DNA of 56,404 nt from Rhodoferax sp. (GTDB taxonomy: Bacteria; Pseudomonadota; Gammaproteobacteria; Burkholderiales; Burkholderiaceae_C): the NCBI RefSeq assembly GCF_030646845.1, contig NZ_JAUSLE010000067.1, positions 1 through 56,404 of the forward strand. Reading direction: 5' to 3'. Each line of letters starts with the position of its first letter. The stretch's first letter is position 1. This document shows, in pieces, positions 19,562-29,606 of the stretch. Below the pieces are notes generated by a model. The model was not told the origin of the DNA. It worked only from the letters and a program-made list of their open reading frames with translations, and did no database searches. The position numbers and the translations under genes were made by a program.

Positions 19562-21046
19562 TCATTCCAGCCGAGCCACTGACGTTTCAGAGAATAGCGA
19601 CGGCCGGAACAGTTGCTCTGCGTCGCCAGGATCCCGCGCTGCCCACAAGCCCAGGTCATGGGCACGCATCGGTTTGGCGAACAAATACCCCTGCAACTCA
19701 TCGCAGCCCATACTGACCAGCATATCTCTTTGCTTTTGGGTTTCAACCCCTTCGGCGACTACCTTCAGGTTAAGGGCATGTGCCATTTCCACGATCATAT
19801 TGGCAATGAACTCCGCGTGTTCACTGACGCCGAGGTCAGTGACAAAGGCGCGGTCAATCTTCAACTCCCCAGCCGGTAGTCGCTTAAGCGAAGCGAGACT
19901 GGAATGGCCAGTACCGAAATCATCAATGGATACATGAACGCCTAGCATGCCAAGGCGACGAAAGGTCTGCACCGTCGCCAATGTGTCCTCCATTGCGATT
20001 GATTCGGTGATCTCACAGGTAAATCGTGACGGCGGCGTTTGGGTACGTATCAGCACCGCTTCAAGGTGCTCTATGAAGTCATCCTGATGCATCTGATGAC
20101 CTGAGATGTTGACGGCAATTCTCATGCGCAAACCTTGATCTCGCCACGTTTTTGCCTGCCGGCATGCCTCTTCGATCACCCAACGCCCAATGCTTTGAAT
20201 CACCCCATAACGCTCTGCCAGACCAATAAACCGATCTGGGCTGATCATGCCAAGCTGTGGGTGGCACCATCGCACTAGCGCCTCAACGGCAGTGATCTGA
20301 AGTGTATGGGCATCGACTTTAGGCTGGTAAAAAAGCTCCAGCTCGTCTCGTTCGACGGCACAACGCAAATCATGCAACAACCGTGCGGACTCGCGTCTCC
20401 CATCAGCGGCCTGTTGGTCGTACTCGGCAAACCCATCTCCACCTTGCAGCTTGACAGTGCGCATGGCTGCCGAAGCTTTTTCAACGATGTTGCGTCTCGA
20501 CCCTTGGCTTGGATAGGCAGCAATACCAATCGAGCAGGTCAGTCTGACCTTGCCCACCCGGAGTGCAATTGGCATCGCAAGCCTCGCCAGTAGACTTGCT
20601 GCCACCGCTTTGGCACCTTCTAGTGGCAGCTCGACCAGCACTGCAAATTCATTGCCAACAAGCCGTGTTACCGAGCCTCCTGTTTTGAGGGCCGATGTGA
20701 TGCGCCTCGCTACTTCTTTGAGAACCACATCACCGGCAACTCGCCCGTAAGCATCATTGGTCGAACGGAAATGATCGATATCCAAGTACAACACGCACGC
20801 TGGATTGCCTGATGCGTCGCATCGCAAGCATGCTTTTTCAAGTTCCTCGTCAAACCATTTAGGTGTGAAGACACCGGTAACCGGGTCACTTGCCTGGACG
20901 CTGCGTAATGCCAAGGAAACCTGATCCAGTTTGGCGCCAATGGAGATTGAACGCTGCCTCAGACGCCAATAGGCTGCCGATGCTACGAAGGCGACAACAG
21001 TGCTGATAGCGGTCGCAAACAATAGCAAAGAGGAGTCAAAATTCAT
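19562..21046 (-). CDS. Cyclic-di-GMP phosphodiesterase: degenerate GGDEF plus intact EAL
   Basis: The 494 residues have one N-terminal membrane segment (about 7-27), a GGDEF domain (about 50-215) and an EAL domain (about 225-485). The GGDEF active-site loop reads RLVGNEF at 128-134, so the signature is lost and cyclase activity is unlikely. The EAL domain keeps VEALVRW (255-257), DDFGTGHSS, KIDRAFV and AEGVET, the metal and catalytic positions, so it should hydrolyse c-di-GMP, perhaps with GTP control by the dead GGDEF. ATG 21046 is chosen as the start; a short ORF ends across it. The gene is bracketed by the two direct repeat blocks and is AT-richer than recG. Confidence 0.88.
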   Translation of the reverse strand: MNFDSSLLLFATAISTVVAFVASAAYWRLRQRSISIGAKLDQVSLALRSVQASDPVTGVFTPKWFDEELEKACLRCDASGNPACVLYLDIDHFRSTNDAYGRVAGDVVLKEVARRITSALKTGGSVTRLVGNEFAVLVELPLEGAKAVAASLLARLAMPIALRVGKVRLTCSIGIAAYPSQGSRRNIVEKASAAMRTVKLQGGDGFAEYDQQAADGRRESARLLHDLRCAVERDELELFYQPKVDAHTLQITAVEALVRWCHPQLGMISPDRFIGLAERYGVIQSIGRWVIEEACRQAKTWRDQGLRMRIAVNISGHQMHQDDFIEHLEAVLIRTQTPPSRFTCEITESIAMEDTLATVQTFRRLGMLGVHVSIDDFGTGHSSLASLKRLPAGELKIDRAFVTDLGVSEHAEFIANMIVEMAHALNLKVVAEGVETQKQRDMLVSMGCDELQGYLFAKPMRAHDLGLWAARDPGDAEQLFRPSLFSETSVARLE

Positions 21047-21371
21047 TACCAGGCAATTCTGGCATAAAGCCACTCCCTTCAAGGCGCATATTTTCGTGAT
21101 CGACAACCCGATGCAAATGGCGTACAACGCATTGAAATTCTCGATTTTGGTGAAGGCTGGGTACGACAGCTATCGAGTAACGCGAGTGCAAGATGTCAGT
21201 CTTCAAAAGCCCGTCACCGCCGCGTGGTTGAGGATCAGCAACTATTCCACCATGCGCAAACGATCCCACCCCCGCAACAGGATATACGGGGCGATGGGTC
21301 ATCGGTGCCATACCAAAGGGCTGACAGCGGGGTCCTACGTCGGGAATGATCGTGGCGCGATTTGCTATCAT
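21036..21371 (-). CDS. Possible short ORF overlapping the EAL gene start
   Basis: A 111-codon frame whose TGA overlaps the EAL-gene ATG (ATGAATTTTGA arrangement), which would allow coupled translation. Its core (RPVYPVAGVGSFAHGGIVAD then QPRGGDGLLK) is matched in the other repeat block at 18949-19143 by CPVYLVARVESIAQGWMVAE and QPRLGDGLLK. Differences between the two copies fall mostly in third codon positions, which hints at past coding. There is no clear ribosome site, and copy 1 has a one-base frame change upstream. Function unknown; low confidence. Confidence 0.25.
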   Translation of the reverse strand: MIANRATIIPDVGPRCQPFGMAPMTHRPVYPVAGVGSFAHGGIVADPQPRGGDGLLKTDILHSRYSIAVVPSLHQNREFQCVVRHLHRVVDHENMRLEGSGFMPELPGNEF

Positions 21372-21664
21372 TTAAGTAGCAAGCGGCACAATAACGACGT
21401 GAGCTACAGCCCAATTTCTCATATGCAATAGCCAACCATTCGGCTGCTACGCCTTCAAAAATTCTGCCTTGCCGCCCAGCCAGCGCTGCACGTGTTTCTC
21501 GGCCAGCGCCGGATGCTGATCGAGCATCACCGGCGCCCAGCGGCGCGCCCAGGCCAGCAGTGCGGCGTCCGTCGCCAGATCGGCAAAGCGCAGCATCGCC
21601 GCACCCGACTGGCGAGCGCCCAGAAACTCTCCGGGGCCACGAATCTCCAGGTCGCGCCGGGCGA
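21198..21664. repeat. Direct repeat block, copy 2 (native side, inside and after recG)
   Basis: The partner of 19035-19504. It covers the 3' end of the intact recG and the ~250 bases after it, including one copy of the dispersed repeat at 21364. Confidence 0.85.
21364..21416 (+). repeat. Dispersed ~55 bp repeat, copy in block 2
   Basis: Starts GCTATCATTTAAGTAGC, contains GGCACAATAACGACG and the palindrome-like GAGCTACAGCCC, then ends in an A/T-rich TTTCTC. It lies 31 bases downstream of the recG stop. Confidence 0.65.
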
Positions 21665-23522
21665 TCTCAAAACCGTCATTGGTCTCGGCCATGGCTTTCA
21701 GGCGCGCGCGGGCCGTTTCGCCCAGGCGCGGGGCGTCGCCGGTGGAGTAAAGCAGCACGCAGGCAGAAGCCGCCGCGCCGCGCCCGACCCGGCCGCGCAA
21801 CTGGTGCAGTTGCGACAGGCCAAAGCGTTCGGCGTGCTCGATCACCATCAGCGAGGCATTGGGCACATCCACGCCGACTTCAATCACCGTGGTGCTGACC
21901 AGAACCCCCATCTGGCCGCTGGTGAACAAGGCCATCACCGCCTTCTTCTCGGCCACCGGCATGCGCGAGTGCAGCAGGCCGACCATGACGCCGGGCAAGG
22001 CGGCGCTCAGCTGCGCGTGGGTCTCGGTGGCGTTGGTCAGGTCCAGTGCCTCGCTCTCTTCAATCAGGGGGCAGACCCAGTAGATTTGCCGGCCCTGCGT
22101 CAACTGGGCGCGGATGCGCTCGATCACTTCATCCCGCCGCGTATCGCTCACCACCTTGGTGATGATGGGCGTGCGCCCCGGCGGCAATTCGTCAATGGTG
22201 GAGACATCCAGATCCGCGTAGTAGCTCATGGCCAGCGTGCGGGGAATCGGGGTGGCCGTCATCATGAGCAAGTGCGGCTCCTGCTCGCCATCGGTCAGCT
22301 TGCTGCGCAGGGCCAGGCGCTGGGCCACGCCAAAACGGTGCTGCTCGTCAATGATGGCCAGCGCCAGATTCTTGAACACCACTTTGTCCTGAATGATGGC
22401 GTGCGTGCCCACCACCAGCGCGGCCTCGCCACTTTCAATCAGCGCCAGCATCTCGCGCCGCTCGTTGGTCTTCTGGCTGCCGGTGAGCCAGGCGGTTTTC
22501 ACCCCCAGGGGCTCCAGCCAGCTCACCAACTTGGCGAAATGCTGGGTCGCCAGGATCTCGGTCGGCGCCATCAGGGCGCACTGCCAGCCCGCATCCATGC
22601 AAATCGCGGCGGCCAGCGCGGCGACGACGGTTTTGCCGGAGCCCACATCGCCTTGCAGCAGGCGGTGCATCGGCACCGGCCGGGCCAGGTCGTGCGTGAT
22701 CTCCATGCAAACCCGGTGCTGCGCCGCCGTGAGCTGGAAGGGCAAGGCATCGCGCAGCCGGTGGTGCAGGCTGTGCGTGGCGGGGCGCAGGGCGGGCGCG
22801 CGCAGGCGGGCGCGCTCGCGCTTGGCCTGCAGTTGCGACAGTTGCTGCGCCAGCAGCTCCTCGGCCTTGAGCCGCTGCCAGGCCGGGTGGCTGTGGTCTT
22901 CCAGCGTGGCCAGCGACACGTCCGGCGTCGGATGATGCAAAAATGATAGCGCCTCACGCAGATTCCACGAGGGCTGCAGGCCAATTTCATGCAAAGACTC
23001 TGGCACCAGGGTGTCGGTCAGATCAGCGCGGGCCAGCCCACTCTGCACCGCCCGGCGCAAGTACGACTGCGGCAGACCGGCGACCGTCGGATAGACGGGC
23101 GTGAGCGCGGTGGGCAGGTCGCCACCGGCGGCATGGAACGCAGGATGCATCATCTGCCGCCCCAGGAAACCACCTCTCATCTCGCCGCGCGCCCGGATGC
23201 GATTGCCCACTGCCAGCGCCTTTTGTTGTGAGGGATAAAAACTGAAGAAACGCAACGTGCAGGTGTCCGAGCCATCGTCCACCGTCACCAGCAGCTGGCG
23301 CCGGCCACCCAGGGTGACTTCACAGTGGGTCACGGTGGCCTCGATTTGTGCCACTTCGCCCTCGCGCGTGTCGGCCAGGCGGGTGATGCGGGTTTCGTCC
23401 TCGTAGCGCAGCGGCAGGTGCAGCGCCAGGTCGATGTCGCGTGTCAGGCCCAGCTTGCGCAAAGCCTTCTGCGGTGCAGACAGGGGTTTGTCGGCTTTCG
23501 TCTTGGCGTTATCGGAGGACAT
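21447..23522 (-). CDS. recG: ATP-dependent DNA helicase RecG
   Basis: RecG remodels stalled replication forks and branch-migrates Holliday junctions. The 691 residues have the N-terminal wedge (OB-fold) region, then helicase domain 1 with Walker A GDVGSGKTVVAAL and the DEQH box in IIDEQHRFGV, motif III TATPIPRTLA, and helicase domain 2 ending in QLRGRVGRG and the TRG-like C terminus. Length and motifs are complete. It is the only gene on the minus strand between the Bug protein gene and the EAL gene. Its last 218 bases are duplicated at 19287-19504. Confidence 0.96.
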   Translation of the reverse strand: MSSDNAKTKADKPLSAPQKALRKLGLTRDIDLALHLPLRYEDETRITRLADTREGEVAQIEATVTHCEVTLGGRRQLLVTVDDGSDTCTLRFFSFYPSQQKALAVGNRIRARGEMRGGFLGRQMMHPAFHAAGGDLPTALTPVYPTVAGLPQSYLRRAVQSGLARADLTDTLVPESLHEIGLQPSWNLREALSFLHHPTPDVSLATLEDHSHPAWQRLKAEELLAQQLSQLQAKRERARLRAPALRPATHSLHHRLRDALPFQLTAAQHRVCMEITHDLARPVPMHRLLQGDVGSGKTVVAALAAAICMDAGWQCALMAPTEILATQHFAKLVSWLEPLGVKTAWLTGSQKTNERREMLALIESGEAALVVGTHAIIQDKVVFKNLALAIIDEQHRFGVAQRLALRSKLTDGEQEPHLLMMTATPIPRTLAMSYYADLDVSTIDELPPGRTPIITKVVSDTRRDEVIERIRAQLTQGRQIYWVCPLIEESEALDLTNATETHAQLSAALPGVMVGLLHSRMPVAEKKAVMALFTSGQMGVLVSTTVIEVGVDVPNASLMVIEHAERFGLSQLHQLRGRVGRGAAASACVLLYSTGDAPRLGETARARLKAMAETNDGFEIARRDLEIRGPGEFLGARQSGAAMLRFADLATDAALLAWARRWAPVMLDQHPALAEKHVQRWLGGKAEFLKA
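22934..22988 (+). repeat. Possible diverged copy of the dispersed repeat inside recG
   Basis: The layout matches (GATGCAAAAATGATAGC head, CACGCAGATTCCACGAG, then GGGCTGCAGGCC and AATTT) and roughly 70% of positions agree by eye with the ubiA copy. However, the encoded REALSFLHHPTPD is a normal RecG block, so this may be chance. Confidence 0.3.
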
Positions 23523-23590
23523 GGGCTGATTGTGCTGCCCGGCAAGACGCTGCCGGGCCGGACCGGCAAGGTCTTGCTGCCAGAGTCGAC

Positions 23591-24559
23591 TTACTGCGGC
23601 TCAATCTTGGCGTCGCGGATGGCCTTCGCCCACTTGGCAGTTTCCAGGCGGCTGCGCTGGGCCAGTGCGTCGGGCGTTCCGGGGTCGACGGCAAAACCAA
23701 TCGGCGCGAACTTGTCCTGGATGTCCTTGCTCTGGGCCGCGGCATTGATGGCCTGGTTGAGCTTGGCAATGATGTCAGGCGGCGTTCCGGCCGGTGCAAA
23801 CACGGCGAAGTAGGCAATCAGTTCATAGTCCTTGAGGCCCAGCGCCTCGTTGACCGTCGGCAGTTCGGGAACCGCAGGTGAGCGCTTGGCCGATGTCACG
23901 GCCAGGCCGCGGATCTTGCCGCCCTTGACCTGGGGCAACATGACGGCAAAGTCGGCGCTGAACATCATCACCTGACCGCCGATGAGGTCGGTCATGGCAG
24001 CAGGGCCGCTCTTGTAGGGCACATTGGTCATCTGGATGCCGGTCATGCCGGCCATCATTTCCGAGGACACCAGTTGCGAGGTACTGGCGCTGGCGAAGGT
24101 GACATGGTTCGGCTTGGCCTTGGCCAAGTCAACGAATTCGCGCAGGGTCTTGGCCGGCACATCGTTGTTGACGGCAACGATCAGCGGCACCGAACCCATG
24201 TAGCCCACCGGCGCGAAGGCGGTGTCCTGGTCGTAGGGGAGCTTTTTCATCAGGCTCTTGAGCGCGGCGTTGGTGCTGTTGGTGCCTATCAGGATGGTAT
24301 AGCCGTCAGGTGCCGACTTGGCCACCGCGTCGGCGCCCAGCATGCCGTTGACGCCTGCCTTGTTCTCCACCACGATGGTCTGGCCCAGCGTTTCCGACAT
24401 TTTGGCGGCGAACGCGCGTCCGATCTGGTCGGTGGCGCTGCCCGCGGCAAAAGGCACGATGGCCTTGATGGGCTTGCTCGGATAGGGCTGGGCCAAGGCC
24501 GCAGAGCTGCAGAGCACGGCACCGGACAGCACGGCGAACCAACGGAAAGTAAAACGCAT
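23591..24559 (-). CDS. Tripartite tricarboxylate transporter substrate-binding protein (Bug family)
   Basis: A periplasmic solute-binding protein for carboxylates or related small acids. The 322 residues start with a signal peptide (MRFTFRWFAVLSGAVLCSSA, cleavage near ALAQ) and continue YPSKPIKAIVPFAAGSATDQ, the Bug-family opening. The central block YKSGPAAMTDLIGGQVMMFS is also typical. ATG 24559 is chosen because a GGAGA site lies 5 bases upstream. No TctA or TctB membrane genes are present, which is usual for the many orphan Bug genes of this group. The adjacent AtuA-like pair hints at a related organic-acid or CoA-thioester pathway. Confidence 0.92.
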   Translation of the reverse strand: MRFTFRWFAVLSGAVLCSSAALAQPYPSKPIKAIVPFAAGSATDQIGRAFAAKMSETLGQTIVVENKAGVNGMLGADAVAKSAPDGYTILIGTNSTNAALKSLMKKLPYDQDTAFAPVGYMGSVPLIVAVNNDVPAKTLREFVDLAKAKPNHVTFASASTSQLVSSEMMAGMTGIQMTNVPYKSGPAAMTDLIGGQVMMFSADFAVMLPQVKGGKIRGLAVTSAKRSPAVPELPTVNEALGLKDYELIAYFAVFAPAGTPPDIIAKLNQAINAAAQSKDIQDKFAPIGFAVDPGTPDALAQRSRLETAKWAKAIRDAKIEPQ

Positions 24560-24592
24560 GGGAGTCTCCTTCAAAGTTTTTGTCAGACAAGT

Positions 24593-24907
24593 TTAGGGCA
24601 GATCAAGGTCGAGCGAGACGTCAAGAATGGCGGCACTCAAGGTCTTGCCATGCGCATCCAGCGCCAGTGAGCGGGTCACGCCACCGCCCAGCGCGTCGTT
24701 CATGACGAAGTGCACAGCCCCCAGATGGTGCAGCGTGTAGCGCTGCACCGAACCGCGGACGATGTCGCGGTAATGCGCCTGCACGCGCTCTGGCGTGAGG
24801 GTGCGTTCCAGCAAGGGGTAATCCGCCAGGTCGTGCGCGATCACGCTGAGCGTGGCCCGGTTACCCTTGTCGCCCGAACGGGCCAATGCAATGTCGCGCA
24901 CTTTCAT
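24593..24907 (-). CDS. AtuA-like C-terminal (ferredoxin-fold) domain as a separate protein
   Basis: The 104 residues start MKVRDIALARSGDKGNRATL, the opening of the domain that forms the C terminus of full-length AtuA-type proteins, and include the block HFVMNDALGGGVTRSLALDA. Here it is encoded separately, starting one base after the stop of the upstream DUF1446 gene, so the two products almost surely act together. Catalytic activity is not established. Confidence 0.8.
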   Translation of the reverse strand: MKVRDIALARSGDKGNRATLSVIAHDLADYPLLERTLTPERVQAHYRDIVRGSVQRYTLHHLGAVHFVMNDALGGGVTRSLALDAHGKTLSAAILDVSLDLDLP

Positions 24908-24908
24908 G

Positions 24909-26246
24909 TCACAACTCCAGGATCTGGCATTCAGGGCGAACAGCATCACGGGGAATCAGCGCCGAGGCTACCGCGATCACCTCGCGCACCGACTGCGTCA
25001 CGCCACCGCCGCCCGCCGGACCATTGAGGTACAGCGCCTCCACCTCCTGGCCCACCTGCCCGGCCTGCGTGCGGGTTGCCGTTCGCACGGCCAGCCGCAC
25101 CCGCACCTCATACGGTTCCCGGTCCGCGCCCAGCAAGGGGCCGTGCATCGCATTGACGCCAATCAGCTCGGCGCGGTAGTCCAGGGCCGCCAGGCCCCGC
25201 CGCTGAAGACGGCGCTCAAGCACGGCCAGCGCCAGCTCGCCGCGCGCGCGGGCACCGGGGCCGGCATAGGAAATCTGCCCCTCGCCGATGAAACCTTCGC
25301 GGTAGCCCAGCGTCACCTTCAACTGGTCGGGCCGGGCGTGTCCGCTGGCGCCTTCAATCGATACCCGGTCGGGGCCGACTTCCTGCAGACGCACAGCGGA
25401 AAAATCGGCCACCACATCCGGCTGCAGATAGCGGCTTGGGTCTTCCAGTTCATAGAGCAGCTGGGCGGTGCAAGTGAGGCGATCGACGCGCCCGCCGGTT
25501 CCCGCCAGCTTGGTGATCACGGCCCGGCCGTCGGCCTGCACCTCGGCCAGCGGAAAGCCCACTTCGGCCAGCCCGGGCACGTCCACATACCCCGGGTCGG
25601 CGATGTAGCCACCACTGACCTGGGCCGCGCATTCGAGCAGATGGCCAACCACGATGCCTTGCCCCAGGCGCTGCCAGTCGCCGGCGTCCCAGCCGAAGTG
25701 GTGCATGAGCGGCGCCAGGAACAGCGCCGGATCAGCCACCCGCCCCGTGATCACAACATTGGCGCCAGACTGCAGCGCGAGCAGCAGCGCATCCGCGCCG
25801 AGGTAGGCATTGGCCGATATCAGCCGGCCATCAAGGCTGCGCACGGTTTGATCGGAGTCCATCAGGGGCACGTCGTGCGCCAGCATCCAGGGCAACACGT
25901 CGTCACCCAGCACGACCGCCACGCGCAAACGGGGAAGCTGCAACTCGCGTGCAACCTCCAGCACCGCCTCGCCGGCGGCGCGCGGGTTGGCTGCGCCCAT
26001 GTTGGTGATGATGGTGACGCCCTGTTGGACGCAGGCCGGCAGCACCGCACGCATGCGTTCTTTCAACAACAGGTCGTAGCCCTGCTGCGGATCGAGGCTG
26101 CGTCGCAGCTGCGCCAGGGCAATCGTGCGTTCGGCCAGGCACTCGAAAACCAACACATCGAGTTCGCCGCGCTCGGCCAAATCCTGCGCAGGATCGATCC
26201 GGTCGCCGGAATAGCCAGCCCCTGATCCGATGCGAAATGCTTTCAT
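24909..26246 (-). CDS. AtuA-family protein (DUF1446)
   Basis: The 445 residues start MKAFRIGSGAGYSGDRIDPA, the family N terminus, with VLVFECLAERTIALAQLRR, VVITGRVADPALFLAP and a Gly-rich C terminus. AtuA proteins accompany acyclic-terpene and leucine/isovalerate-type degradation genes; their exact step is unclear. The frame extends further upstream, but ATG 26246 gives the conserved start. It forms a two-gene unit with the small AtuA-like gene and may extend to the Bug gene 33 bases further on. Divergent from queA. Confidence 0.85.
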   Translation of the reverse strand: MKAFRIGSGAGYSGDRIDPAQDLAERGELDVLVFECLAERTIALAQLRRSLDPQQGYDLLLKERMRAVLPACVQQGVTIITNMGAANPRAAGEAVLEVARELQLPRLRVAVVLGDDVLPWMLAHDVPLMDSDQTVRSLDGRLISANAYLGADALLLALQSGANVVITGRVADPALFLAPLMHHFGWDAGDWQRLGQGIVVGHLLECAAQVSGGYIADPGYVDVPGLAEVGFPLAEVQADGRAVITKLAGTGGRVDRLTCTAQLLYELEDPSRYLQPDVVADFSAVRLQEVGPDRVSIEGASGHARPDQLKVTLGYREGFIGEGQISYAGPGARARGELALAVLERRLQRRGLAALDYRAELIGVNAMHGPLLGADREPYEVRVRLAVRTATRTQAGQVGQEVEALYLNGPAGGGGVTQSVREVIAVASALIPRDAVRPECQILEL

Positions 26247-26356
26247 GTCAATGATTATTTCACCCCCATCCCGCCAGCAGCATAGGACCAACCCGTAGCC
26301 ATGCGAAAATTCAGGCCCATCCCACTTGGCACGGGTCTGTCCGACCCTCAAGCACC

Positions 26357-27472
26357 ATGCAATCTGTATCTTCGAGCGCCCCGCGCGCATTCACCTTAAG
26401 CGATTTCGATTTCGTCCTGCCCCCTGAGTTGATCGCCCAGCACCCCGCGCCCGAGCGCAGCGGCTCGCGCCTGCTGGACGGCACAGGCGCCACCCCAACC
26501 GACCGGATTTTTCGCGATCTGCCGTCCCTGCTGCGCACCGGCGACCTGCTGGTGTTCAACGACACCAAGGTCATCAACGCCCGCCTGTTTGGCGAAAAAG
26601 CGACCGGCGGCAAGCTGGAGCTGCTGGTTGAGCGGGTATTGAGCGGCAACCAGGTGGCGGCCCACATGCGCGTGAGCAAGAAGCCAGAGATTGGCGCCAC
26701 GGTCGCCCTGGTGGGCGCGCCCGGCATGCATGACAACCTGCGCGCCACGCTGCTGGGCCGATGGCCCGATGCGGATGGGCCGCTGTTCCGCTTTGTGCTG
26801 TCCAACGACGCGGGCGACGACCCCTACACGCTGATGGAACGCCACGGCCATGTGCCGCTGCCGCCCTACATCACGCACGCCGATTCTGCGGAAGACGCCG
26901 CGCGCTACCAGACCGTGTTCGCCAAAAACCCCGGTGCGGTGGCCGCCCCCACCGCCGCACTGCATTTTGACGAAGCCCTGCTCGCCGCCATTGACGCCAT
27001 GGGCGTGCAGCGCGCCCATGTCACGCTGCATGTGGGCGCGGGCACCTTTCAGCCGGTCAAGACCGAAAACCTGGCGGAGCACCAGATGCACAGCGAGTGG
27101 TACGACGTGCCCGCAGCGACACAGCAGGCGATTGCCGACTGCCGCGCGCGCGGCGGCCGCATCGTCGCGGTGGGCACTACCACCGTGCGCACACTGGAGT
27201 CCTGGGCCCAGACCGGCCTGGCGTCGGGCGACACCCGGATCTTCATCACGCCGGGGTTTCATTTCAAGCTGGTGGACCTGCTGGTGACCAACTTTCACCT
27301 GCCCAAGTCGAGTCTCATGATGCTGGTGAGTGCCTTTGCGGGCTACGAGCACATCATGGCCTTGTACCGCCACGCGATCGCTGGGCAATACCGATTTTTC
27401 AGCTATGGCGACGCCATGCTCCTGACGCGCCAGACCGCAGCAACAACCACTGGGTCCATCCAGACGCCCTGA
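26357..27472 (+). CDS. queA: S-adenosylmethionine:tRNA ribosyltransferase-isomerase
   Basis: QueA adds the epoxycyclopentane ring to preQ1-modified tRNA, the step after Tgt in queuosine synthesis. The 371 residues contain [20 protein letters not shown] near the start, [39 protein letters not shown] ([15 protein letters not shown]) and [17 protein letters not shown], all QueA signatures. Length is slightly above E. coli QueA because of a short N-terminal extension. No clear ribosome site precedes the ATG. tgt lies downstream but is separated by a lipoprotein gene. Confidence 0.95.
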   Translation: MQSVSSSAPRAFTLSDFDFVLPPELIAQHPAPERSGSRLLDGTGATPTDRIFRDLPSLLRTGDLLVFNDTKVINARLFGEKATGGKLELLVERVLSGNQVAAHMRVSKKPEIGATVALVGAPGMHDNLRATLLGRWPDADGPLFRFVLSNDAGDDPYTLMERHGHVPLPPYITHADSAEDAARYQTVFAKNPGAVAAPTAALHFDEALLAAIDAMGVQRAHVTLHVGAGTFQPVKTENLAEHQMHSEWYDVPAATQQAIADCRARGGRIVAVGTTTVRTLESWAQTGLASGDTRIFITPGFHFKLVDLLVTNFHLPKSSLMMLVSAFAGYEHIMALYRHAIAGQYRFFSYGDAMLLTRQTAATTTGSIQTP

Positions 27473-27660
27473 TTTCCGGGTCTTGCCAGGGACTCAGGGT
27501 TCCGTATTGGGTGAAAACTTTGATATACCGCAACTCCTGCGCCCGGGGGCGAACCATACTTACGTTGCGGTGCGCCTGTGGACTTCAGGCCAGCTGTGGT
27601 TCGAGTCTGCCGTCTGTCCGGTTGCGCTGCCAAACGTCATCAACTGAAGGAAACCGACTC

Positions 27661-28317
27661 ATGAAACAAGGAAAAATCACCCGTGCCATCGTCCTGTCCG
27701 CTTTGGCCGCAAGCACAGTACTTGGCGCGGGTTGTAGTTCCATTCCACCCGTGGCAACCAGTATGGCAGCGACGCCGGCAGGTACCCAGATGGCATTCCA
27801 TCGGAAGAGTTCCGGTAGCTTGGGAAACTTTGACGGCCAGGTGGCCTGGACTTTCAGCAATACCACGTGGCAGGGCCAGCCGGCAGTCGTTATGAGTTCG
27901 GCCGAAGGTGGCGCAACCGTATTCGACCCCACAACGCACGCCACGATCGCCACACTGGATCGTGCCGGCAAGCCCTTGATGTCATTTGAACCCCCGGTCG
28001 GGTACCAGTGGCCACTCGAAGTGGGCAAGACCTGGACTTCGACCCACACAGTCACCATGCATGCCAGCGGGAAAAAGGTGCCCCTGAACATTGGCTGGAA
28101 GGTGGAATCCTATGATGATGTTACCGTGCCAGCCGGGACTTTCAAGGCCTACAAAGTGGTGTCAACCACCGCTGAAGGCGAGGTGGAAGCCCGCTGGGTG
28201 AGTCCGAGAGACGGGTTGGCTACCGTCAAGCGCAACACGGTCAGACCAGCGACCCATCCTCAGGGTCCCGGCGTTCTGGATGGTGAATTGCTCTCTCACA
28301 CGCTGCCTGCGAAGTAA
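27661..28317 (+). CDS. Putative lipoprotein of unknown function
   Basis: The 218 residues start MKQGKITRAIVLSALAASTV and have a lipobox-like VLGAGC at the end of the signal peptide (Gly at -3 is unusual but tolerated), so outer-membrane anchoring is likely. The mature part is beta-rich and contains two short halves with Trp-ending strands (QVAWTFSNTTWQGQPAVVMS and TVPAGTFKAYKVVS). The second is similar to DUF3108-like beta-sheet envelope proteins, but I do not recognise the family with confidence. The start has a GAAGGA site. It lies between queA and tgt on the same strand, with 188 bases before and 69 after it, and has no obvious link to queuosine. Confidence 0.75.
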   Translation: MKQGKITRAIVLSALAASTVLGAGCSSIPPVATSMAATPAGTQMAFHRKSSGSLGNFDGQVAWTFSNTTWQGQPAVVMSSAEGGATVFDPTTHATIATLDRAGKPLMSFEPPVGYQWPLEVGKTWTSTHTVTMHASGKKVPLNIGWKVESYDDVTVPAGTFKAYKVVSTTAEGEVEARWVSPRDGLATVKRNTVRPATHPQGPGVLDGELLSHTLPAK

Positions 28318-28362
28318 GTCCTTGCGCGGTGTGCTGGTGGCTGGAAGGTGAGAGGCTCATAA

Positions 28363-29598
<1,236 letters not shown>

Positions 29599-29606
29599 AA
29601 CCGTCC

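Noticed and set aside
21492..22946. A 484-codon plus-strand frame opposite recG
   Set aside because: His/Gln/Gly-rich antisense artefact of a high-GC coding strand; recG has all its helicase motifs on the other strand.
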